From positions 1 through 64,000 of the forward strand of contig JAFTVU010000030.1 in assembly GCA_017465665.1 (NCBI GenBank): a stretch of 64,000 bases of DNA. The letters run 5' to 3'. The notes beneath the pieces were generated by a model. The model searched no databases, was not told where the DNA came from, and saw nothing but the letters and a program-made list of their open reading frames with translations. Every line of letters begins with the position of its first letter. Position 1 is the first letter of the stretch. The DNA is from Oscillospiraceae bacterium (GTDB lineage: Bacteria > Bacillota > Clostridia > Oscillospirales > Ruminococcaceae). Shown piece after piece: positions 57,357-64,000 of this stretch. The position numbers and the translations under genes are program-made.

Positions 57357-60300
57357 ACAAGCAGGAATTCAAGTCCGCATATAACAAGATAACGCTCTCC
57401 GATGAGTTCAAGGCGGCGGCGAGAGCAAAGCTCACAGAGCAGTTCGGCAAGGCAGAGGAGCAGATAACGGACAACGTTACTGAGGAGCGTGCTTCCACAG
57501 TTATGGCAATCGCTCCGAAGAAGAGAAGCCCATGGAAGAGCATTATAGGAATAGGCTCAGCGGCGGCGGTAGTGGGTCTGGGAATATGGGGCGGCAGCGT
57601 GTGGCTGGACCGCACACAGAATCCTCTGGACGGCCAGCAGACTACAGAGGTATCAGAAACTATCGAAACGAATGAAGCGGTGGACATCACATCCGATATG
57701 CAGCTGCACCGCATAACATTCCCTGCATACTATTATGACCTTGACAGCAAACTGTACAATCCCGCAATGGATATGGAGCCTTTCGTATTTACGATAGCTC
57801 TGCCGCAGGAATGGGATATATTCGTTCCCGACGACGAAGATGACATGATGGGAACTTCAATGGTGTTCATCATGGATGGAAAGGAATGTGTAGGTGCTAT
57901 CGACTGCGACATTTATAAAGACCTCACAGGGGATGAGTACGGATTCGAGGACGTTGAGTACGGACATCCCGATTATCACCAGATGGTGCTGATGGATCTC
58001 ATGAATGCAGAATACAGAGTGTACCCCGAGGGATGGGACTACGACTTCATTAACGGCGAAAAGCGGACAGATGAATGGATAATGCAGCCGTTCGATATCG
58101 ACACCGTAGAAGATTACGCCGAAATAAAGACAGACGGCAGTATGACAGCGGCAAGCTGTACACTGTACCGCTACATGGCTGACCCCGCCTACATCAATAC
58201 GCTGTTTTACGGCTCGGGTGTGATAGCTTACGATTCCGCTACGCACACCTATGTATACGCCTGCTTTGCGGATGAACTGGATGAAAAGCTGCTCAGCAAT
58301 ATAACAGAATCAATTGCTATCAGCAGCACTACTCTCACCGAGCACAGCATGGTCTTCCCTGCATACTACGACAAGCTTGAGAAGAACAACATCGATATAT
58401 TCTCCGCAGTGCCGTTTAAGATGGATATCTCGCTGCCCGAGGGCTGGGAGCTGATGATACCCGAAAGCGAAGACCGCGGCGGCTTCTCCATGGTGCAGAT
58501 ACTGGATGAGGACGGCAGCGTCATCGGCTCGATGGATTTCAACGTGTACGAGAAGTATGAGGGCATGGAATACGGCGCGCCCGATTATTACAGGATGGTG
58601 TTCAATCAGCTCATGCTCGGCAGCGTGATAAACTGGGATACCGACTACACCGAAGTCAAAACGGATGGCTGGATGAAGTCCGCTACCTGCAAGATCGGCT
58701 TCAATAGTCCCGACGGCAGGGCTGACGATACGGAGTACACCTCAGGCATACTCGCGTATGAGGACGATTTGGGAGTGTATGTGAACATCTCGTTCAACAG
58801 CCTGCTTGATGAAAAGCTGCACTCGGATATAGCGAAGTCTGTGGTCATCAGCGAGAGCACAATCGGTCTTGCGGAAAGGCTGGCAGACCTCGTGCTGGAG
58901 CTGGAGGGCATAAGGATACTCGGCCCTAACGGTTTTACGGATATCGCAGTGACCGCCGTTGACACTCCCTGCGGCACTTATGTGGGCGTGGCTTACCCCG
59001 ATCAGGTCGTTACTGAGGGATATGACGGTATGAGCGTTGACCGCACACTGTCCATGTATTCTATACACGATAACAGGCTGAACGGCATCAGCTTCCGCTC
59101 TGACGGATGGATATGCTCGTTCAGCAGCTCGGACAGCGTGTTCATGTACGAAAACGGCGAAGATATCCTGTTCGTTGAGGAAAAGACGGTAGACGGCTAC
59201 AAGACCATCACCTACAAGAAATTCCATCCCGAAGAATGTGCCTTTGAAGAGCTGACATACTTCCGTATCGTCAGAAACGAAAGCGGCACATACGCAATCA
59301 AATTTGATGACGGATACGACGGTTATTTAGAAACTCACATGACAGAAGCCCAGTATAACGAAGCCGTCGGCGAGATCATGGACGGCTACAACTTAGCCGC
59401 AGACCTCCCCTGTCAGCCCGAGGATATGACAAAGAATATCGCGACCTATTACCAGAGCGTTGTGGATGTCATAGAAGAAGCTCTGCTGAACATGGATAAG
59501 CAGCCAGTGGAAGAGCCTTTTCCCATGCCCCCGAACATCTTCCTTGATGCGGCAGGTGCAGAGCGTCCGCTGCTGATGGGCAGCTACACATGGGGCGAGG
59601 GTCTTGACGAGATGCACCACGACGGCTACACCATCGAGGATATAAAGTCCCCTGATATCGGCTATGTTTACCCTGCGACCTGGTTTGAGGACGCGCGGCT
59701 GGTAGTTCCTGAGGGCGGTGTTATCACATCCGTGACATTGCATAAGGACGCTCAGACTTATACCGAGCTTGAATACACCGCAGATGGCGCTATCATCCTC
59801 CCACATGACCCCATCGGCGAGCACATCAAAATCATCGTGGAGTATCCAGAGGGCGCGTGCGCTTACCTTATGTCGGTGGACTTCCCCGAAACATCCGCGC
59901 CGCCTGCGGTAACTCTTGACGGTGCGGAGCTTACCTTAGGCTCGTACATCTGGAACGGCGATCTGAGCGAAGATCACCCGAAGAACGCAGACGTATATCA
60001 GATGTTCCTTGACGGAGAGCTGCTCACCGTCACAGATACCTATACTGTTGATGTAACGCTTCCCGAGGAAGCACGTCTGATAGAGGCAGTGTGCCTCGGC
60101 GCTCACCTTGATACGCAGATGCAGCTCGGAAGTGAGGAATACGGCAGAGTGTATCTCCCTACCGCTAACGCAAAGAGCGATGGCATAGTAAGGCTCAGCG
60201 TGGAGTATCCCGACGGCAGCGTTTCCTACTGGCTGGGCTTCAGGCATGAAACACAGAGCAGCATCCCCGAAGCTCTCACCGCCACCGCGGACGGAGTTGA

Positions 60301-60982
60301 ATTCACCCTGCGTGAGGGTACTGGCGACTGGAGCGATGAAACGCTGTACCGCCTTGAAAACAACGCACACCATATCGAAGTGGGTCTGCCTGCAGGCTGT
60401 GCGCTCACCGATGCACGCGCCATCAATGCCGAGGCAGGCGAGCACGAGCTTATCTGGACGGATGACGGGCTGATACTCATGCCGTATTATGATACCCAGC
60501 TCATCCGCGTTACTGTGACATTCGCTCAGGGCGAGGGCGTGTACTGGTTCATCTATAAAACGGAAAGCGCGCCCACGCTCACCGCGTTTGCGAATGGCTC
60601 TTCCGAAAGCTTCCAGCCTTTCTGCGGCTACTGGGGCTGGGAGTATGTGGTCTGGGAGGCTGCCGACGATGGATTCGGCTGGCAGCAGGCGTTTGAGCTG
60701 TACCGAAACGGCGGTCAGCTTCCTTACCTGCTGGATGCGGAGTATTTCGAGCTTGCGCTGCCCGAGTATACCCGCACCGTCACTGTGAGATACTACGACG
60801 AGAACGGTACATCAAAAGATCTTCCTCCTGATGATGACAACGGCGTCTACTATATGCCCGATACGGAGCTTGCGCTGATAAAAGTGAGCATAAGCTGCTA
60901 CGGCGGTATATGCGAATACTGGTTTGCGCATGTCATCGGCGTATGCGGCAACGAGGAAATGGAAGAACACACAAGCCCGTAA
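57353..60982 (+). CDS. Large membrane-anchored protein, probable anti-sigma partner
   Basis: This 1209-residue protein has a cytosolic N terminus of about 60 residues (ITLSDEFKAAARAKLTEQFG, as in small anti-sigma heads), one membrane helix (about 62-84, GIGSAAAVVGLGIWGGSVWL), and a huge outer part. Outside are two related domains (about 117-325 and 330-505; both with FPAYY, LPxxW, SMV, a VKTDG/IKTDG turn, and LDEKLxSxI). A middle region follows, then four Ig-like repeats (about 725-1195; GSYTWGEGLDE, GSYIWNGDLSE, LREGTGDWSDE and a last, more diverged, copy). Position and topology match sigma/anti-sigma pairs; I infer this, as no zinc-binding anti-sigma motif is seen. GAGGGGGA precedes the start. 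Confidence 0.8.
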   Translation: MNKQEFKSAYNKITLSDEFKAAARAKLTEQFGKAEEQITDNVTEERASTVMAIAPKKRSPWKSIIGIGSAAAVVGLGIWGGSVWLDRTQNPLDGQQTTEVSETIETNEAVDITSDMQLHRITFPAYYYDLDSKLYNPAMDMEPFVFTIALPQEWDIFVPDDEDDMMGTSMVFIMDGKECVGAIDCDIYKDLTGDEYGFEDVEYGHPDYHQMVLMDLMNAEYRVYPEGWDYDFINGEKRTDEWIMQPFDIDTVEDYAEIKTDGSMTAASCTLYRYMADPAYINTLFYGSGVIAYDSATHTYVYACFADELDEKLLSNITESIAISSTTLTEHSMVFPAYYDKLEKNNIDIFSAVPFKMDISLPEGWELMIPESEDRGGFSMVQILDEDGSVIGSMDFNVYEKYEGMEYGAPDYYRMVFNQLMLGSVINWDTDYTEVKTDGWMKSATCKIGFNSPDGRADDTEYTSGILAYEDDLGVYVNISFNSLLDEKLHSDIAKSVVISESTIGLAERLADLVLELEGIRILGPNGFTDIAVTAVDTPCGTYVGVAYPDQVVTEGYDGMSVDRTLSMYSIHDNRLNGISFRSDGWICSFSSSDSVFMYENGEDILFVEEKTVDGYKTITYKKFHPEECAFEELTYFRIVRNESGTYAIKFDDGYDGYLETHMTEAQYNEAVGEIMDGYNLAADLPCQPEDMTKNIATYYQSVVDVIEEALLNMDKQPVEEPFPMPPNIFLDAAGAERPLLMGSYTWGEGLDEMHHDGYTIEDIKSPDIGYVYPATWFEDARLVVPEGGVITSVTLHKDAQTYTELEYTADGAIILPHDPIGEHIKIIVEYPEGACAYLMSVDFPETSAPPAVTLDGAELTLGSYIWNGDLSEDHPKNADVYQMFLDGELLTVTDTYTVDVTLPEEARLIEAVCLGAHLDTQMQLGSEEYGRVYLPTANAKSDGIVRLSVEYPDGSVSYWLGFRHETQSSIPEALTATADGVEFTLREGTGDWSDETLYRLENNAHHIEVGLPAGCALTDARAINAEAGEHELIWTDDGLILMPYYDTQLIRVTVTFAQGEGVYWFIYKTESAPTLTAFANGSSESFQPFCGYWGWEYVVWEAADDGFGWQQAFELYRNGGQLPYLLDAEYFELALPEYTRTVTVRYYDENGTSKDLPPDDDNGVYYMPDTELALIKVSISCYGGICEYWFAHVIGVCGNEEMEEHTSP

Positions 60983-61008
60983 GTAAAGTAAGGCTTTCAT
61001 AAAAAAGC

Positions 61009-61054
61009 AAATCCAGAGAAGATCAGATTTTCTTCTCTGGATTTTGTTTTTTCT
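61009..61054 (+). terminator. Terminator with repeat stem
   Basis: AAATCCAGAGAAGA (61009-61022) pairs with TCTTCTCTGGATTT (61031-61044), followed by TGTTTTTT. The stem is identical to that at 46964-46999, with a different loop. Confidence 0.9.
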
Positions 61055-61087
61055 CACCTACAGATCGGGATGTGTTCATCAAAATCT

Positions 61088-61660
61088 TTATAATGAATAC
61101 ATCAGCATACCAAGACCTGCCGATATGACTATCATCAGTATCGGAGACGGCTTTTTCTTCAGCGCAATCCTTGCTACGGCGTTGATTGCTATTAATATGG
61201 CAAATATGATAATGCCATTGAGGTCTATAGCAAGCGTATTGCCTATACCGCTAAAGCCGATTGCCGTACTCATGAACATCGTGATTGCCGTTGCGAGTAT
61301 CAGGCCGATAACGCACGGACGGATGCCGCCGAGGAACGCCTTTACCCCCGCATATTTCAATAAGTTTCGTATCAGAGCTGCGATTATGAGAATGATAAAA
61401 AATGATGGTAATACCACACCAAGTGTAGCAAGAAGTGCTCCGAAAAAACCGCCTTGTGACGAGCCGACGAATGTTGCCATATTAACCGCTATCGGTCCTG
61501 GAGTGGATTCAGCTACGGCAATCATATTGAGCATTTCTTCCTCGGTAAGCCAACCGTACATCAGGACCTTTTCTCTGATTAACGATATCATTCCGTAGCC
61601 ACCGCCAAAGGAGAATGCACCGATCTGAATAAAGGTCAGGAACAATTCAAGATAGATCAT
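61088..61660 (-). CDS. Chromate transporter-family protein, subunit 2
   Basis: The CHR superfamily moves oxyanions; short members work as two half-proteins encoded side by side. This 190-residue half has the marks FTFIQIGAFSFGGGYGMISLI (about 8-28, in parts IGAFSFGGGYGM), VAESTPGPIAVNMATFVG (about 48-65) and about six hydrophobic segments. It overlaps its partner by 14 bp. GAGGAGAG precedes the ATG. Chromate itself may not be the natural substrate. The base composition is richer in A+T than neighbours. Confidence 0.9.
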   Translation of the reverse strand: MIYLELFLTFIQIGAFSFGGGYGMISLIREKVLMYGWLTEEEMLNMIAVAESTPGPIAVNMATFVGSSQGGFFGALLATLGVVLPSFFIILIIAALIRNLLKYAGVKAFLGGIRPCVIGLILATAITMFMSTAIGFSGIGNTLAIDLNGIIIFAILIAINAVARIALKKKPSPILMIVISAGLGMLMYSL

Positions 61661-62234
61661 GTTTTTTCTCTCCTCTGACTTTGCCGATAAGATATACCAC
61701 TATACCGCAGATGCCACTGATCAGTATGTAAAATATCGTTGAAAACTTCACTGCGAACAATGAAAACACGACCATACAGATAAGTGTTATCGAAATAATG
61801 ATCATGTTAAATACGGTTTTCTTCATCTGCTTCAGCATCTTCAGCCCTGCTGTGAGAATCAGATACACCACGCATATCTGAATGCCCTTGAAAGCGTATG
61901 CAACCAATGTCAGCGAAAGAAATGCGTCAAAGAACAGTGATATAGCGTAGATGATAACAAACGACGGAATACAAATGCCAAGCGTAGCGATCATTGAGCC
62001 GATAATTCCGAAGTTTTTGTATCCTATATAAGTTGCGGCATTGACAGCGACAGGACCTGGCGTGGATTCGGCAATCGCCGCAACATCCAGAAACTCATCC
62101 TTTTCAAGCCATTTCTTTTTTTCTACGAACTCATTTTCAAGCAGAGCGATCATGGCATATCCACCGCCAAAGGTGAACACACCGATCTTTAGCATTGTCA
62201 GAAAGAGCGAGAGACATTCTTTTGTTTTTTTCAC
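61647..62234 (-). CDS. Chromate transporter-family protein, subunit 1
   Basis: This is the partner half of the CHR pair, 195 residues from GTG 62234. Marks are IGVFTFGGGYAMIALLENEF in parts (FTFGGGYAM), IAESTPGPVAVNAATYIGY (about 54-72), and a C-terminal run of hydrophobic segments ending in a basic tail (GKVRGEKKHDLS). An ATG at 62246 is in frame, but the GGAGG lies within its second codon. The GTG 6 bases after GGAGG is the better start. Confidence 0.88.
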   Translation of the reverse strand: MKKTKECLSLFLTMLKIGVFTFGGGYAMIALLENEFVEKKKWLEKDEFLDVAAIAESTPGPVAVNAATYIGYKNFGIIGSMIATLGICIPSFVIIYAISLFFDAFLSLTLVAYAFKGIQICVVYLILTAGLKMLKQMKKTVFNMIIISITLICMVVFSLFAVKFSTIFYILISGICGIVVYLIGKVRGEKKHDLS

Positions 62235-62305
62235 AAAGACCTCCATTTATCCAACCTGCAAATTCTGATCTGTCAGGCTGATCACAGCAAACAGATCATC
62301 AGCTG

Positions 62306-64000
62306 TCAGTTGCCGTAAACTCTCCTTGCGATATCCACGGTCTCCTTTGCGTCCTTTGCGTAGAAATCCGCGCCTATCTTCTCGGCGTACTCGGGTGTGA
62401 GCACCGCACCGCCCACGACTACCTTACAGTTTACGTTGTTCTCACGCAGGAGCGCTATCGTAGCCTCCATGCTCTTTAGGGTAGTGGTCATGAGCGCACT
62501 CAGACCCACAAGGCGGACATCATACTTCACCGCCGCATCCACCACAGCCTGGTAGTCCACGTCCTTACCGAGGTCGATGACCTCAAAGCCGTAGTTCTCC
62601 AGCAGGGTCTTTACAATGTTCTTGCCGATATCATGGATATCCCCCTTGACGGTGGCAAGCACTACCCTGCCGCGGCTCTCGCTGTCGCCGCCGCGCTCGG
62701 AAATAACACGCTTCACCACATCAAAAGCCGCCTGTGCCGCACCTGCCGATTGTATCAGCTGCGGCAGGAATATCGTGCCCTTTTCAAAGCGCTCACCTGC
62801 AACGTCAAGGGCGGGTATCAGCTGCTCGTTGATGAGGGTCATCGGGTCTGTGCCGCCGCTCAGCAGGCGTTCTGCCGCCGCCGCACACTCCGCTTTCAGA
62901 CCGTTTGCTACCGCATAGGCGATATCAACCTCCTGCACTGCCGCAGGCGCAGGCTTTGCCATATCTCCGCCGTAAACGGAGATGAACTCCGCACCGCCCC
63001 TGTCATAGCCCGAAAGCAGCCTGTAAGCTCTCACCGCGCCCGCCATGGAAGCGATGTTCGGGTTGATGATGGGCAGGTCTAGACCGCACTCCATCGCCAT
63101 CGTAAGGAACGTGGAATTTATAAGCTCCCTGTTGGGCAGACCAAACGAGATATTTGAAACGCCCAGCACTGTTTTAAGTCTCAGCTTCTCTTTCACCATG
63201 CGCAGAGCCTTGAGGGTCTCAACAACGCCGTCCTGCTCAGCGGAAGCGGTCAGTGTAAGGCAGTCGATATACACATCCTCACGGGGTATTCCGTAGGAAA
63301 GCGCAGCGTTCAGTATCCTTTCCGCAATGGCAAAGCGCTGCTCTGCAGTCTTCGGGATGCCGTTCTCGTCAAGTGTAAGACCCACCACAGCCGCGCCGTA
63401 CTTCTTCACAAGCGGCAGCACTGTGCGCAGCTTCTCCTCCTCGCCGTTTACGGAGTTCACTATGGGCTTGCCTGCTACCCTGCGCAGCGCAGCCTCCAGC
63501 ACTTCAGGCTCTGTGGTGTCTATCTGCAGCGGAGCGTCGCACACGGACATCACCGCGTCCACCGCCGCAAGCATCATTTCCTTTTCGTCTATATCGGGAA
63601 GACCCACGTTCACGTCCAGTATCTCAGCGCCTGCATTGGTCTGGTCGATAGCCTGGCGCATGATGTAATCCAGGTCACGCCGCTTGAGCGCCTCCTTGAA
63701 CAGCTTCTTGCCTGTGGGATTTATACGCTCACCGATAATGCGCACGGTGTCTATCGGAACAACTGTGGAAGGGCTGCACACCGCCGCAGGGATGCACGGT
63801 ATTTCCCAGTTTATACGGCGCTCTTTCAGCACCTGTGCCACCGCACTGATGAAATCTGGGCTTGTGCCGCAGCATCCGCCGAACAGCTTCACGCCCTTGT
63901 CCGCCATCTCCGCGATTATCTGCGCATACTGCTGCGGAGTAACGTTATACTCATTCGTGGCAGGATCGGGCAGTCCCGCATTTGGTCTGATAAGCACAGG
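62306..64000 (-). CDS. metH: B12-dependent methionine synthase-type methyltransferase, 5' end outside window
   Basis: MetH moves a methyl group from methyltetrahydrofolate through cobalamin to homocysteine. The visible 3' part shows the end of the homocysteine barrel (FGGCCGTSP, zinc cysteines), the pterin-binding domain (RIIGERINPTGK, ILDVNVGLPDID, PLQIDTT), the B12 cap helices, and the cobalamin domain with VKGDIHDIGKN (the Asp-x-His-x-x-Gly base-off ligand, about residue 458 of the visible part). The protein ends after this domain. The AdoMet reactivation module of E. coli MetH is absent, as in many anaerobes that use a separate reactivase. The frame runs off the window edge. Confidence 0.94.
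   Translation of the reverse strand, partial: PVLIRPNAGLPDPATNEYNVTPQQYAQIIAEMADKGVKLFGGCCGTSPDFISAVAQVLKERRINWEIPCIPAAVCSPSTVVPIDTVRIIGERINPTGKKLFKEALKRRDLDYIMRQAIDQTNAGAEILDVNVGLPDIDEKEMMLAAVDAVMSVCDAPLQIDTTEPEVLEAALRRVAGKPIVNSVNGEEEKLRTVLPLVKKYGAAVVGLTLDENGIPKTAEQRFAIAERILNAALSYGIPREDVYIDCLTLTASAEQDGVVETLKALRMVKEKLRLKTVLGVSNISFGLPNRELINSTFLTMAMECGLDLPIINPNIASMAGAVRAYRLLSGYDRGGAEFISVYGGDMAKPAPAAVQEVDIAYAVANGLKAECAAAAERLLSGGTDPMTLINEQLIPALDVAGERFEKGTIFLPQLIQSAGAAQAAFDVVKRVISERGGDSESRGRVVLATVKGDIHDIGKNIVKTLLENYGFEVIDLGKDVDYQAVVDAAVKYDVRLVGLSALMTTTLKSMEATIALLRENNVNCKVVVGGAVLTPEYAEKIGADFYAKDAKETVDIARRVYGN

Noticed and set aside
61088..62234. Gene symbol chrA for the chromate-type pair
   Set aside because: Both are half-size members and chromate as substrate is not supported by context, so no symbol is given.

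Overview
The window looks like chromosomal DNA of a fibre-degrading, Gram-positive anaerobe of the Ruminococcus type (Oscillospiraceae, Clostridia). This is an inference from gene content. It rests on a T-box leader, an ECF vitamin transporter behind a TPP riboswitch, a type III glutamine synthetase, AGGAGG ribosome binding sites, TTGACA-17-TATAAT promoters, and several plant-polysaccharide glycosidases (GH3, GH2, GH74, GH27) with galactokinase. I see no rRNA, tRNA, CRISPR array, insertion sequence or prophage.

Layout. 1-255: a 128-bp palindrome-rich unit, tandemly repeated. 0.3-8.6 kb: dprA (-), a pyrophosphatase-like/histidine-phosphatase fusion, a lipoprotein, a GH3 glycosidase, a TPP riboswitch with thiT, and a second lipoprotein. 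8.8-16.6 kb: glnN with a structured leader, ptsI (-, frameshifted), rodA-galK, hflX (-). 16.8-20.9 kb: nadB-nadC-Nudix, an SGNH esterase and a small ORF. 21-24.2 kb: a zinc-ribbon membrane protein and a two-component system (-). 24.3-29.4 kb (-): T-box, aspS, gatC, gatA, gatB. 29.5-35.9 kb: feoAB, then a MarR-controlled heterodimeric ABC exporter (-). 36.2-40.4 kb: a secreted CAP protein, a DNA glycosylase, a YkgJ-type protein, and an XRE-AbrB regulator with an ABC-2 transporter. 40.5-46.3 kb: large GH2 and GH74 genes. 46.4-51.2 kb: an AT-rich orphan gene, an ECF S component (-), a P-type ATPase, and an XRE protein with a glycine pentapeptide array (-). 51.3-56.1 kb: a Ser/Thr-rich lipoprotein (-), GH27, a small orphan, GtrA. 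56.1-61 kb: mnmM (-), then an ECF sigma gene interrupted by TAG and a 1209-residue membrane-anchored partner. 61-64 kb (-): a two-subunit chromate-type transporter and the 3' part of a B12-dependent methionine synthase.

How the parts work together. GH74 (lipoprotein), GH2, GH3, GH27 and GalK would break down xyloglucan or galactoside side chains and feed galactose into metabolism. The most unusual locus is aspS-gatCAB. Its T-box specifier reads AAC (Asn), its AspRS has the His31 signature of non-discriminating enzymes, and GatB and GatC look intact. GatA, however, has lost all three residues of the amidase Ser-cisSer-Lys triad. That suggests an Asn-tRNA amidotransferase that no longer makes its own ammonia from glutamine, or one supplemented from elsewhere.

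Two genes are broken as read. ptsI lacks one base in a homopolymer, and the ECF sigma factor has an in-frame TAG. Other notable items are direct repeats spaced 11 and 22 bp at the CAP promoter, promoters nested in the preceding terminator, and a recent internal duplication in the 51.3-53.7 kb lipoprotein.
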